Shown here: piece after piece, positions 32,661 through 41,796 of the stretch
Layout of the letters: each line of letters opens with the position of its first letter
Position numbering within the stretch: the first letter of the stretch is position 1
NCBI GenBank assembly: GCA_946220775.1
Contig: CAMIFC010000004.1
Span: forward strand, 62,001 to 126,000
Reading direction: 5' to 3'
Length of the DNA stretch: 64,000 nt
DNA from: an uncultured Corynebacterium sp.
Lineage (GTDB): Bacteria > Actinomycetota > Actinomycetes > Mycobacteriales > Mycobacteriaceae
Program-made: the position numbers and the translations under genes
The notes under the pieces: generated by a model
Told to the model about the DNA's origin: nothing
What the model saw: only the letters and a program-made list of their open reading frames with translations
Database searches by the model: none

Positions 32661-35600
32661 ATGGCTACTCCAGCAGGCGGCGCATACCCCCGCGTTGATT
32701 TGTCCGGTGGTACCAACGCTTTTCCAGTGATGGAAGAGGAAGTGCTGAGCTATTGGAAGAAAGATCAGACCTTCCAAGCAACACTCAGCAACCGCGAGGG
32801 TAACGAAGAATACGTGTTCTACGATGGCCCGCCCTTTGCTAACGGCTTGCCTCACTACGGCCACCTGTTGACTGGGTACGTCAAGGACATCGTGCCGTGC
32901 TACATGACGATGCGTGGGTACCACGTGCCTCGCGTATTCGGTTGGGACACCCATGGTTTGCCAGCTGAGTTAGAGGCTGAAAAGCAGCTGGGTATCACCG
33001 ATAAGGGGCAGATCGAGTCCATGGGCCTGGCGAAGTTCAACGAATACTGCGCCAAGTCCGTCATGCACTATGCCGGGGAGTGGGAAGACTACGTTAACCG
33101 GCAGGCACGCTGGGTAGATTTCGAAAATGGCTACAAGACCATGGACCTGAGCTACATGGAGTCCGTGATCTGGGCGTTCAAGCAGCTCTATGACAAGGGC
33201 TTGATCTACCAGGGATTCCGCGTCCTGCCGTACTCCTGGGCAGAGCACACCCCGTTGTCCAACCAGGAAACCCGCCTGGATGATTCTTACAAGATGCGCC
33301 AAGACCCAGCGCTGACCGTGACGTTCCCAATCACGGGCACCCGCGAGGGCAGTGCAGCGGAGCAGACCGTCAAGGAAGTCCCGGAACTGCTTGAGGCAGA
33401 GGGGCTAGCCTGGACGACGACCCCGTGGACCCTGCCGTCGAACTCGGCGCTGGCAGTTCATCCGGAAGTGACCTACGTGATCGTGCGCGTGGGAGACGAT
33501 GGCGAGGCAGGCTTTGCAGGTCGTAGCCTGATCATGGCCAAGGATCTGATGAAGCAATACGCACGCGAACTGGGGGAGACCCCCGAGATCGTTCGCGAAC
33601 TTCCAGGTGCGGGCCTCGTCGGCCTGACCTACAAGCCGATCTTTGATTTCTTCGCCGATCTTGAGAATGCGTTTCAATTCCTCGCTGCTGACTACGTCAC
33701 CGTTGAAGACGGCACCGGTGTTGTCCACCAGGCGCCGGCCTTTGGTGAAGAGGATATGGAGGTCTGCAAGGCCGCAGGCATCGAGCTGGTGATTCCCGTC
33801 GACATGGACGGAAAGTTCACCGAGCAAGTTCCGCCCTATGAGGGCCAGCTGGTTTTCGATGCGAATAAGGACATCATCCGGGACCTGAAGGAAACCGGTC
33901 GCGTGCTGCGCCACGAGACCATCGACCACTCCTACCCACACTCCTGGCGCTCCGGCGAGCCATTGATCTACATGGCGCTGCCGTCCTGGTTCGTCAACGT
34001 CCTGGAAATCCGCGATCGGATGGTGGAGATCAACCACGAGCAGATCGAGTGGGTGCCAGAGCACATTCGCGATGGCCAGTTTGGCAAGTGGCTGGAAGGC
34101 GCCCGCGACTGGAACATTTCCCGCTCCCGTTACTGGGGTTCCCCGATCCCGGTGTGGGTGTCTGACGATGACAACTACCCACGCATTGACGTCTACGGTT
34201 CGTTGGATGAACTGGAGGCCGACTTTGGCGTCCGGCCAACGTCGCTGCACCGTCCGTACATTGACGAACTGACACGCCCGAACCCCGACGACCCAACCGG
34301 AAAGTCGACCATGCGACGCGTCCCTGACGTGCTGGACGTGTGGTTCGATTCGGGCTCCATGCCGTTTGCACAGTTCCACTACCCATTCGAAAACAAGGAA
34401 TGGTTCGAGAAGCACTCGCCAGCGGACTTCATCGTCGAGTACATCGGCCAGACTCGCGGTTGGTTCTACCTGCTGCACGTTTTGTCTGTCGCGCTGTTCG
34501 ATCGCCCGGCGTTCAACAAGGTCGTGGCGCACGGCATCGTGCTCGGTGATGATGGGCTGAAGATGTCGAAGTCCAAGGGGAACTACCCAGACGTCAACGA
34601 GGTCTTCAACCGCGACGGCTCGGATGCGATGCGGTGGTTCCTGATGTCCTCGCCAATTCTTCGTGGCGGCAACCTGATCGTCACAGAACAGGGCATTCGG
34701 GAAGGCGTGCGCCAGGCGATGCTGCCGATGTGGAATGCATATTCCTTCCTGCGGTTGTACGCGTCTAAGCCCGCGCAGTGGAGCACCGAATCCACCAACG
34801 TGTTGGACCGTTACATTCTCGCGAAGCTGCGCGAGGCCGTGGAGAACGTCACCGATGCCCTTGATGAGCTCGAAGTGGCTCGGGCAACTGACGAGATCCG
34901 TACGTTCTGCGATGCTTTGACCAACTGGTACGTTCGCCGCTCCCGCGCGCGGTTCTGGGCTGGCGATGAGGAGCACCAGGAGGCATTCAACACCCTCTAC
35001 ACGGTGCTCGAGACACTAACTCGAATCTCGGCACCACTGCTGCCAATGACGTCCGAAGTCATCTGGCGAGGCTTGACCGGTGAACGTTCCGTGCACCTGA
35101 CTGACTGGCCGGATGCGAACGACCTTCCGTCGGACGCCAACCTTGTCGAAGCCATGGATGCCGTGCGCGCGATTAGCTCGGCGACGTCTTCGCTCCGCAA
35201 AGCGCACCAGCTGCGCAACCGCCTTCCACTGCCGTCCCTGACTGTGGCGCTGCCTAACGCGAAGGAGCTCGCGGACTTCACGGACATCATCGCCGATGAG
35301 GCTAACGTCAAGGAAATTAACTTGACGGATGATGTGGCATCCGTTGGTGCTTTCGAAGTTGTCGTCAACGCACGCGTCGCTGGTCCGCGCTTGGGCAAAG
35401 ACGTCCAGCGTGTGATCAAGGCAGTCAAGTCCGGCAACTACGAGGTCAGCGAATCCGGCGCCGTCGTGGCCGACGGCATCGAGCTGCAGGACGGTGAATA
35501 CTCCCGCAAGCTGGTTGCTCAGGAACCTGATCACACCGCGGAAGTTCACGGCCTGGACGGGCTCGTCGTGTTGGACACGAACGTCACCCCGGAACTGGAA

Positions 35601-35849
35601 GCTGAAGGCTGGGCTGCCGACCGTATCCGCGGCCTGCAGGATGCTCGCAAGAACTCCGGGCTGGAGATCTCCGACCGGATCAGCCTGAAACTGTCCGTGC
35701 CCGAGGACAAGAAGGATTGGGCGGATGCCCACGCGGAGAAGATCGCCGCGGAAGTTCTCGCCACGAGCGTCGAGGTTGTCACTTCTGGCACCCTGACCCA
35801 CGACATTGGGGATGGCTGCAGCGCCGACGTGACCAAGGTGAATCAGTAG
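32661..35849 (+). CDS. ileS: Isoleucyl-tRNA synthetase
   Basis: Class I aminoacyl-tRNA synthetase charging tRNA-Ile. The 1062-residue protein has the HIGH motif as HYGH (65-68), a CP1 editing domain with TTTPWTLPSNSAL, and KMSKS at 634-638. The C-terminal anticodon-binding and long C-terminal domains are of the eukaryote-like type (about 1050 residues) common in actinobacteria. The ATG at 32661 follows the GAGG inside the T-box hairpin. A longer in-frame start at 32565 would lie inside the T-box and is rejected. Long antisense frames here are compositional shadows. Confidence 0.97.
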   Translation: MATPAGGAYPRVDLSGGTNAFPVMEEEVLSYWKKDQTFQATLSNREGNEEYVFYDGPPFANGLPHYGHLLTGYVKDIVPCYMTMRGYHVPRVFGWDTHGLPAELEAEKQLGITDKGQIESMGLAKFNEYCAKSVMHYAGEWEDYVNRQARWVDFENGYKTMDLSYMESVIWAFKQLYDKGLIYQGFRVLPYSWAEHTPLSNQETRLDDSYKMRQDPALTVTFPITGTREGSAAEQTVKEVPELLEAEGLAWTTTPWTLPSNSALAVHPEVTYVIVRVGDDGEAGFAGRSLIMAKDLMKQYARELGETPEIVRELPGAGLVGLTYKPIFDFFADLENAFQFLAADYVTVEDGTGVVHQAPAFGEEDMEVCKAAGIELVIPVDMDGKFTEQVPPYEGQLVFDANKDIIRDLKETGRVLRHETIDHSYPHSWRSGEPLIYMALPSWFVNVLEIRDRMVEINHEQIEWVPEHIRDGQFGKWLEGARDWNISRSRYWGSPIPVWVSDDDNYPRIDVYGSLDELEADFGVRPTSLHRPYIDELTRPNPDDPTGKSTMRRVPDVLDVWFDSGSMPFAQFHYPFENKEWFEKHSPADFIVEYIGQTRGWFYLLHVLSVALFDRPAFNKVVAHGIVLGDDGLKMSKSKGNYPDVNEVFNRDGSDAMRWFLMSSPILRGGNLIVTEQGIREGVRQAMLPMWNAYSFLRLYASKPAQWSTESTNVLDRYILAKLREAVENVTDALDELEVARATDEIRTFCDALTNWYVRRSRARFWAGDEEHQEAFNTLYTVLETLTRISAPLLPMTSEVIWRGLTGERSVHLTDWPDANDLPSDANLVEAMDAVRAISSATSSLRKAHQLRNRLPLPSLTVALPNAKELADFTDIIADEANVKEINLTDDVASVGAFEVVVNARVAGPRLGKDVQRVIKAVKSGNYEVSESGAVVADGIELQDGEYSRKLVAQEPDHTAEVHGLDGLVVLDTNVTPELEAEGWAADRIRGLQDARKNSGLEISDRISLKLSVPEDKKDWADAHAEKIAAEVLATSVEVVTSGTLTHDIGDGCSADVTKVNQ

Positions 35850-35853
35850 CACC

Positions 35854-37179
35854 TTGACTACCCCGCAGCGGTGGGTCGCCCACATCGACATGGACGCGTT
35901 CTTCGCCTCCGTCGAGCAGTTGACGCGCCCAACACTGCGGGGGCGTCCCGTTTTGGTCGGTGGCATGGGCGGCCGGGGAGTCGTCGCCGGAGCTAGCTAC
36001 GAATCCCGCGTCTTCGGCGCCCGCTCCGCGATGCCGATGCACCAGGCGATCCGCTTGTGCCAAAACCGGGCGATCGTCATCAAACCCCGGCCCGTTGTAT
36101 ACAAGGCCACCTCAAAACGGATCTTCAGCGTTGTCGAACGCTATGCGGGCCTGATCGAGCAGCTCTCCGTCGACGAAGGATTCGCCGAACCGTCAGGGAT
36201 TTCGAACGCCAACGCCGCCAAGCGGTGGGCGCTCGACTTACAAGCCGCCGTCGAACGTGAAACTGGGCTACCAAGCTCGATCGGGATGGCGTCCACAAAA
36301 ACGGACGCGAAAATGGCGAGCGACCTGGCGAAACCGCATGGCGTCATGGTGATCGAGGATCGGCTGGCGACCTTCGGACCGCGACCAGTGGGGGAGATGT
36401 GGGGGATCGGGCGGGTCGCGCAAGGCAAGCTGGCGGACGTTGGCATTCAGACGATCGGCGAGTTCATCGCGATGGATCCGGTGGATGTGAAGGCGCTGTT
36501 GGGGCGCGTGGGGGTTGATGTGCAGCGAATGGCCAGTGGTGACGACCCGCGGCCGGTGGCGTCCCGAGCGCCGAATAAGCAGGTCAGTGCCGAACAGACC
36601 TTGCCGGTCGATGCGCAGACCTTTCGCGACGTGCTGAACAACATGGAGCTTAGTGCGAAGGCAGCCCATCGGCGACTACTCAAAGACGGACGCGCCGCGA
36701 AAACCGTGACGGTGAAGATTCGCACCACGGACTTTCAGATCCACACTCGCTCGACGACGCTGCCCGCACCGACTGATGACTACCAGCAGCTCCTGTCTGC
36801 CGCCCGATCGGTGGTGCCGCGACCAGAGGAATCCGGCGCGGTGCGGTTAGTAGGCGTGGGATTTTCGGGGCTCACCGAAGATCGGCAGGAAATGCTGTTC
36901 CCCGAGCTGACTTTCACCCCGCCGAGTCCGACGCGGATCCACTTTCAAGAGTCCCCGGCAGAAGTCGAAATCAAGCGGTCGCGCTGGGAAGCGACCCAAG
37001 ACGTGTGGCATCCAGACTACGGCCACGGCTGGGTGCAAGGCTCGGGAGTCGGGCGGGTGACTGTACGTTTCGAGACACGCAGCACCGGGCCGGGGCGGAC
37101 CAAAACCTTCGACATTGACGATGAGGAATTGCAGGATGGCGACCCGTTGGCGTCCTTAGATTGGGAGGACGTGGACTAA
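35854..37179 (+). CDS. dinB: DNA polymerase IV (Y family, DinB)
   Basis: Error-prone translesion polymerase. The 441-residue protein has the palm motif HIDMDAFFASVEQL (metal ligand Asp12), YKATSKRIFSVVERY and the second catalytic pair Asp107-Glu108 in LSVDEGF. The thumb helix-hairpin-helix (WGIGRVAQGKLADVGIQTIGEF) and the little-finger domain follow. The C-terminal region extends beyond the usual 350-400 residues with WHPDYGHGWVQGSGVGRVTVRFET, an extension common in actinobacterial DinB proteins. The TTG at 35854, 4 bp after ileS, is the natural start. No LexA-type box was found here, and co-transcription with ileS is likely. It overlaps ansA by 4 bp at the 3' end. Confidence 0.92.
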   Translation: MTTPQRWVAHIDMDAFFASVEQLTRPTLRGRPVLVGGMGGRGVVAGASYESRVFGARSAMPMHQAIRLCQNRAIVIKPRPVVYKATSKRIFSVVERYAGLIEQLSVDEGFAEPSGISNANAAKRWALDLQAAVERETGLPSSIGMASTKTDAKMASDLAKPHGVMVIEDRLATFGPRPVGEMWGIGRVAQGKLADVGIQTIGEFIAMDPVDVKALLGRVGVDVQRMASGDDPRPVASRAPNKQVSAEQTLPVDAQTFRDVLNNMELSAKAAHRRLLKDGRAAKTVTVKIRTTDFQIHTRSTTLPAPTDDYQQLLSAARSVVPRPEESGAVRLVGVGFSGLTEDRQEMLFPELTFTPPSPTRIHFQESPAEVEIKRSRWEATQDVWHPDYGHGWVQGSGVGRVTVRFETRSTGPGRTKTFDIDDEELQDGDPLASLDWEDVD

Positions 37180-38084
37180 TCCGCGGATTCGGCGGCGCGT
37201 TGTTCCGCAAGATCGCACAACAGCAACATTCGGGCTTGCGCGGGGGATAGGGAACCGGCGCTGCGGGCGCCGATGCGCTGTAGTTCTGAGCCGCCGCCGG
37301 AACCGCCGTAAATGAAGTCCACCGAGCCATAGGGAACGCGGGTGCTCACGAGGATCGGCCCGGCGAAGCTTTCTACTGCGGGCATCATCGCGGCCGGAAT
37401 ATTGCCCGACCCCATGCCGGCGATGACGAGGCCATCTGCCACAGGATCAATACCGTGGCCATCGGCACCGGCACAGGCATAGACGAGGTCAACCTTCAGG
37501 CCGTCCAGGGGGCTTGCCTCGTCCAGTGTGTTTCCTTGACTGAAGCTTCGTTTTGGGGGAGTATCCCCAGGTTGCAGCAGGCTATCGAAGGCGCGCTCGT
37601 CGGTGGTGTGCCACTTCGTCGCCCCAAACGCAGGGACGTCCACCCCACCGAAGTGGATCAGCGCTCCGGTCTCCGAATCCACCGATCGTTCGGCGGCGTG
37701 GACAGCCCCAAGAATGTTCGCTGGACCATCGGGGGAAGGATCGTCGGCGGGGCGCTGTGCACCGGTGAAAATGGTGGGTCCGGGGATCAAGCGGTCCGCA
37801 GCAAGTGCCGTTTCTTCCATCGAATCCGTTCCGTGAAGCACGATGACGGCGTTAGCGCCGGCGGATCGAGCAGCTTGGATCTCGGACAGAATCAAATCGA
37901 TATCGGCCAACGTGATGGAACTGGAATCCAGTTGCATGATGTCTTTGCACACCACACGCGATGAACCTTGATAGCCGGAGGCTTTCAGCAGGTCATTGGT
38001 TTTAAGGGTGGGGACGAGATCCCCGCGGTCGTCATGGACGCAGGCGATTGTGCCACCGGTTCCAAGGATTGCGATAGTTGGCAT
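37176..38084 (-). CDS. ansA: L-asparaginase
   Basis: Hydrolyses L-asparagine to aspartate and ammonia. The 302-residue protein starts at the ATG of MPTIAILGTGGTIA. The first catalytic Thr is Thr12 (GTGGTIA) and the second is Thr86-Asp87 in HGTDSMEETA. DSS at 53-55 binds substrate. No signal peptide is seen, so it should be cytosolic. The reading frame continues 73 codons upstream into the divergent lipoprotein gene, but that stretch is Cys/Arg-rich and not family-like. The gene converges on dinB and is divergent from an MTB12-type lipoprotein. Confidence 0.92.
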   Translation of the reverse strand: MPTIAILGTGGTIACVHDDRGDLVPTLKTNDLLKASGYQGSSRVVCKDIMQLDSSSITLADIDLILSEIQAARSAGANAVIVLHGTDSMEETALAADRLIPGPTIFTGAQRPADDPSPDGPANILGAVHAAERSVDSETGALIHFGGVDVPAFGATKWHTTDERAFDSLLQPGDTPPKRSFSQGNTLDEASPLDGLKVDLVYACAGADGHGIDPVADGLVIAGMGSGNIPAAMMPAVESFAGPILVSTRVPYGSVDFIYGGSGGGSELQRIGARSAGSLSPAQARMLLLCDLAEQRAAESAD

Positions 38085-38176
38085 GTTGGCCAGCCTAGCG
38101 TGACAGACTACCGTGGAAGCAATGATCCTTGTGCACCGAGAAGCAGGGATTACCGACGAGCAGGAAGTTTTCCATT

Positions 38177-38755
38177 TTGAATAATCGCGTGAAAGCGTGG
38201 AAGTCCCTGGCAGTAGCAACCGTCGCCGTGGCTGGTCTGTCTTTGGCAGCATGCGGCAGTGACGATGACGGCAATAACGGCAGTGGCGAGAGCACCAGCG
38301 CAAGCAGCTCTGCCTCTGAGTCTTCCGCTCCCGCCAGTGATCCCGCGCAACAGGACTCCCCTGACGCTCCGGCTGGAGCCGACGGTCAACTCCCTAGCGC
38401 CCAAGAGCTTCAGGGAATCTTGATGAAGGCCGTGGACCCGGCTGTGCCGACACCAGAGAAGACGGGAACCGTAGTTGATGGTGAGCAGGCACCTGAACTA
38501 TTTGATGCTCTAACCAAGTCGAGCCAGGAATCCGGCGCTACTCTCGAAGTCGTGGACCCAGTTCTACCTGGCGTCCTGCCAAATATGGTCGAAGCGACCG
38601 TTAACCTGAATGTTCCCGACCGCGATCCGCAGGTGATCAGTGGCGTGGAATTCGCCAACGAGGACGGTGCGTGGAAGCTCGACAATCGGTGGGCTTGTAC
38701 CTTGGTAGAGACCGTTCTGCCGGACCAGGTTCCACCGATGTGTGCTGAACTCTAA
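38177..38755 (+). CDS. Lipoprotein with MTB12-like C-terminal domain
   Basis: A 192-residue secreted lipoprotein. A basic N-terminus (MNNRVKAWKS) and hydrophobic core end in the lipobox LAAC, with lipidation at Cys26. A Ser/Ala/Asp low-complexity spacer (about 28-75) follows. The globular part (LPSAQELQGILMKAVDPAVPTPEKTGTV, then WKLDNRWACTLVETV) resembles the mycobacterial low-molecular-weight antigen MTB12/CFP-2 family; function unknown. The TTG at 38177, 9 nt after AGGAAG, is preferred over a longer GTG at 38129. The two Cys near the C-terminus may form a disulfide. It needs LspA, which is encoded 1 kb downstream. Confidence 0.75.
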   Translation: MNNRVKAWKSLAVATVAVAGLSLAACGSDDDGNNGSGESTSASSSASESSAPASDPAQQDSPDAPAGADGQLPSAQELQGILMKAVDPAVPTPEKTGTVVDGEQAPELFDALTKSSQESGATLEVVDPVLPGVLPNMVEATVNLNVPDRDPQVISGVEFANEDGAWKLDNRWACTLVETVLPDQVPPMCAEL

Positions 38756-38759
38756 CGTC

Positions 38760-39656
38760 TTACTTCCACTCGTTGCGGGAGGTCGACTTTTGGATCACCC
38801 GCAGCGGGGAGTTCTTTTTTCCATACGTCACGGTTGTTTCAACGTTGACGTGCCCGCGGACCGGCAATGGCCGCGTCAGATCGAGCTGAACGTGGCCCTG
38901 GGTCTTTGAGCTGGCATCTAGGACGCGAAGGTCAGTGTCCGCGAGGCTGCTCACCGCTGGGCGACGTTCGATATCGACAGAGAGCGCGACGTTGCGACCC
39001 TGTCGGGAATTTAATTCGTACGTGACCTCTTGGCGAAGCGATACTCCTTCGTCCACGCGATTCGATACCGTCCATTTCGCACCGACGCCAACCGGCTCCC
39101 GCGGGAAGACCAGTGGCAGCGAATTCATCTGGGTGAGTGCCATTTCGATGCTCGCCTTTGCACCGTCGGACGCCTCTTCCGGCGCGATGAAACTACGTTC
39201 AGTGGCGCGTCCATCATCCTCTACAGTGGTACGCATTTCGAAGCCCTCGGCAGTGGCCATGTCCTCATTGAGCTCTTTGTTCGAACCATCGGGGGCACCT
39301 ACGGTGACTTTTTGGGTATGAGTCTTGCCATTGGATGTCGACGATGCCGTGAGGGGGAGGGACATTGTGACCTCCCCGTAGGGCAGATCCTCGCCGGACT
39401 TGCCGTGCAAGGTTTTTTGCTCGAGGCCTTGAGTGGCGGAATAGGTGACCTTCTGTTCAGTATTATCAACGAACCATGCCAAGGGTGATTGCGGAGCCTG
39501 ACCAGGGGTTTTAAGCTCAACACTCACGCCCTCAACAGGTGCTGCGACAGGTTCCGGTGAGGACGCGTCAGACGAGCACGCCGAGGCTGTGCTAATCGTG
39601 AGGGCAGCGAGCAGAGTCAACATGAGACGCGATTTCGAAGGCTTTTTCACGGGCAT
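38760..39656 (-). CDS. Hypothetical lipoprotein (DUF6263-like)
   Basis: A 298-residue lipoprotein. The signal peptide (KKPSKSRLMLTLLAALTISTASAC) ends in an ASAC-type lipobox with Cys27. The mature part is predicted to be beta-rich. It contains FVDNTEQKVTYSATQG, ALTQMNSLPLVFPREPVGVGAKWTVSNRV and RPLPVRGHVNVETTVTY, resembling the DUF6263 family of actinobacterial lipoproteins; the assignment is from memory of its motifs. Function unknown. It converges on the preceding lipoprotein with a 4-bp gap and is divergent from lspA. Confidence 0.7.
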   Translation of the reverse strand: MPVKKPSKSRLMLTLLAALTISTASACSSDASSPEPVAAPVEGVSVELKTPGQAPQSPLAWFVDNTEQKVTYSATQGLEQKTLHGKSGEDLPYGEVTMSLPLTASSTSNGKTHTQKVTVGAPDGSNKELNEDMATAEGFEMRTTVEDDGRATERSFIAPEEASDGAKASIEMALTQMNSLPLVFPREPVGVGAKWTVSNRVDEGVSLRQEVTYELNSRQGRNVALSVDIERRPAVSSLADTDLRVLDASSKTQGHVQLDLTRPLPVRGHVNVETTVTYGKKNSPLRVIQKSTSRNEWK

Positions 39657-39702
39657 AACCGTAGCAGGTGGAGCCGGAATTACTCTGTGGGTTGCTAAAG
39701 GC

Positions 39703-39708
39703 TAGAAT
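39703..39708 (+). promoter_or_regulatory. -10 element of a leaderless lspA transcript
   Basis: TAGAAT ends 7 nt before the GTG at 39716 and no Shine-Dalgarno sequence is present, so transcription and translation of lspA probably begin at the same base. This decides against a longer in-frame start at 39668. Confidence 0.55.
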
Positions 39709-39715
39709 TGGCCGA

Positions 39716-40219
39716 GTGACCAAGCCTCGACATCGATTAACCTATACGTTTGCTGCGTTGGCCACGCTGAGCTTGGTTCTGATCCTCGATCAGACCAGCA
39801 AATGGGTGGCAGTGGCTACACTGCCCCCGGGGGAAGCAGTGCCGGTTATTGGGGACTGGTTCCGGCTGTACTTGGTACGTAATCCGGGTGCGGCATTTTC
39901 CATGGGGACGGATATCACCCCCGTGCTCGCAATGATCCAGTTGGCAGCCGTAGCATTGTGTGTCTTCCTGGCCTTTCGGAGTAGGTCGTGGCTTTCCGCA
40001 GTGACCATGGGGCTGATTGGTGGTGGTGCAGCGGGGAACTTCATTGACCGGGTGTTCCGGGAACCTGGTGGCCTTCATGGGCATGTCGTGGACTTTTTCA
40101 GTTTCTGGAGTTTCGCCATTTTCAATGTGGCGGATATCGCAATCACCGTGGGCGTTGCCCTTTATCTTATTTACGTATTTATCGTTGAGCCTCGGACAGA
40201 AAGGAAGGCACAGGCGTGA
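39716..40219 (+). CDS. lspA: Lipoprotein signal peptidase LspA
   Basis: Aspartic membrane protease that removes signal peptides from prolipoproteins. The 167-residue protein has four membrane helices. It carries DQTSKW in the first helix region, RNPGAAFS, and catalytic Asp126 (VVDFF) and Asp140 (FNVADIAI). The GTG at 39716 is chosen because a -10 hexamer lies directly before it. The next gene, for an RluD-type pseudouridine synthase, overlaps by 4 bp; the lspA-rluD pair is conserved in Gram-positives and many other bacteria. Confidence 0.95.
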   Translation: MTKPRHRLTYTFAALATLSLVLILDQTSKWVAVATLPPGEAVPVIGDWFRLYLVRNPGAAFSMGTDITPVLAMIQLAAVALCVFLAFRSRSWLSAVTMGLIGGGAAGNFIDRVFREPGGLHGHVVDFFSFWSFAIFNVADIAITVGVALYLIYVFIVEPRTERKAQA

Positions 40220-41169
40220 CAGAATCATCACAACGCGAACAACGAGTACTCCCTGTGCCCGATGGCTTGGCGGGGCTTCGGGTCGACGCGGGACTGTCGA
40301 AACTATTAGGCCTATCCCGAACTGTCGTCGCTGACCTCGCCGAGGCCGGAGACATTGTGTGCGAGGGGAAAACACTGGGCAAATCTGACCGCCTGAACGC
40401 AGGGGACTGGTTGGACGTCACCCTGCCTGCGCCGCCACGCGATCTTGCTGCGGAGCCCCCACAGGTAGTCGAGGGGCTCGACGTCATCTATTCCGATGCG
40501 GACATCATCGCCGTCAACAAACCAGTGGGCGTTGCCGCACACCCGACCGTGGGCTGGGAAGGGCCAACGGTGACTGCAGGTTTGGCTGCAGCTGGGTTTC
40601 GGATCTCGACGTCCGGGCCGCCGGAGCGTAAAGGCATCGTGCAACGCCTAGATGTTGGCACCTCCGGACTCATGGTGGTCGCGGCCAGCGAACGTGCCTA
40701 CACGCAGCTCAAGCAAGCGTTCCGAAATAGGGAAGTAAAGAAGACCTATCACGCCCTGGTTCAAGGGCACCCGGATCCGACCAGCGGAACCATCAACGCG
40801 CCCATTGGGCGGCATCCGTCCGCGGGATGGCGCTTCGCCGTCCGAGACGATGGCAAGGAAGCGATTACCCACTACGACACGATCGAGGCGCACCGACAAG
40901 CAAGCCTGCTGAACGTGAACCTGGAAACCGGGCGAACACACCAGATCCGCGTGCATTTTTCCTCGCTGCACCACCCGCTGTGTGGCGATCCGATGTACGG
41001 GTCCGACCCCACGCTGTCAGAAAAGCTGGGGTTGAACCGACAGTGGCTGCATGCAGTCGGGATTGGGTTTGTACACCCTAGTGGCAGCTACATGGAGCTT
41101 GAATCCCCGTACCCGGCGGATCTGCAGAAGGCGCTAGACCGGCTGCGGAAGGCTAACAGTGGTCGCTAA
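40216..41169 (+). CDS. RluD-type 23S rRNA pseudouridine synthase
   Basis: Converts specific uridines of 23S rRNA to pseudouridine. The 317-residue protein has an N-terminal S4 domain (about 18-72, LRVDAGLSKLLGLSRTVVADLAEAG). The RluA-family catalytic domain follows, with Asp146 in QRLDVGTSG, where Gln replaces the common His before RLD. It also has KKTYHALVQG and the C-terminal GRTHQIRVHF. It is coupled to lspA by a 4-bp overlap and overlaps the next gene by 11 bp. The exact rRNA target cannot be read from sequence. Confidence 0.92.
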   Translation: MTESSQREQRVLPVPDGLAGLRVDAGLSKLLGLSRTVVADLAEAGDIVCEGKTLGKSDRLNAGDWLDVTLPAPPRDLAAEPPQVVEGLDVIYSDADIIAVNKPVGVAAHPTVGWEGPTVTAGLAAAGFRISTSGPPERKGIVQRLDVGTSGLMVVAASERAYTQLKQAFRNREVKKTYHALVQGHPDPTSGTINAPIGRHPSAGWRFAVRDDGKEAITHYDTIEAHRQASLLNVNLETGRTHQIRVHFSSLHHPLCGDPMYGSDPTLSEKLGLNRQWLHAVGIGFVHPSGSYMELESPYPADLQKALDRLRKANSGR

Positions 41170-41794
41170 GCCAACGGCGATCAAAGCGAATAAGGCCCGC
41201 CAGCGGGAATTGGATTGGGAAGACACTCGCCGTCCCGCGTGGGTCGCGTGGCTGGGAATGGCGTGCGCGATTGTATTGTTCGTTGCAATGGTCATCATGG
41301 CTCAATCGGACCGTACATCGAAGCCGATGAACATCAACGGCGATCAGCTCGGGCCGTTCTATATGTCCGACGAAGCATACGTGAAACATGCGGACCAGCT
41401 GTTGAGAGAAACTAACGGGGCACAGCCACGATGGGCGTTGGTATCTCCGACTAAAGAGCTCGGCCCCAAAGCCATGGCCGAAGCGTTATCGGTGGAGCAC
41501 CCGGAACAATTGAGGGTAGGCACCCTGCTCGCCGGAGCCGCGCGACAGTTAGCAATCCCAGAACCCGCCGCTGGGCTGCGGCGGGTGGACGTGTTCCGGC
41601 TGGCGTCCAAAAAATTGGACGGAAAACCGGCCGTATTCAATGGCGCATTGGTCCGCGCCGCACCACGCGAGTTGCGCGAACTTGCGCAGAATCCAGCAAT
41701 CCGTGCGGTTGAGCCCGCACCAGTGGATGCAGTTTATGGGCGAATTGGAGTTCGAAGCATGACTCCAATTTCTAGCGAGAAAGGGAACAAATAA
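41159..41794 (+). CDS. Hypothetical signal-anchor membrane protein
   Basis: A 211-residue protein of unknown function. A basic cytosolic N-terminus (KARQRELDWEDTRRPAW) precedes one membrane helix (about 27-47, WLGMACAIVLFVAMVIMAQ). An extracytoplasmic domain contains NGDQLGPFYMSDEAYVKHADQLL and, near its end, RVDVFRLASKKLDGKPAVFNGALVRA. There are no Cys residues or catalytic motifs outside the membrane. The GTG at 41159 overlaps the preceding stop by 11 bp, so it belongs to the lspA operon. It is followed 2 bp later by the rarD-type gene. Confidence 0.7.
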   Translation: MVAKPTAIKANKARQRELDWEDTRRPAWVAWLGMACAIVLFVAMVIMAQSDRTSKPMNINGDQLGPFYMSDEAYVKHADQLLRETNGAQPRWALVSPTKELGPKAMAEALSVEHPEQLRVGTLLAGAARQLAIPEPAAGLRRVDVFRLASKKLDGKPAVFNGALVRAAPRELRELAQNPAIRAVEPAPVDAVYGRIGVRSMTPISSEKGNK

Positions 41795-41796
41795 CC

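Noticed and set aside
33405..34976. 523-codon antisense frame opposite ileS
   Set aside because: It is a GC-driven shadow of the strongly conserved ileS frame, His/Val/Arg-rich, with no family resemblance.
38085..38303. N-terminal extension of the asparaginase
   Set aside because: A Cys/Arg-rich stretch without similarity, overlapping the divergent lipoprotein gene; the catalytic GTGGTIA begins a few residues after ATG 38084.
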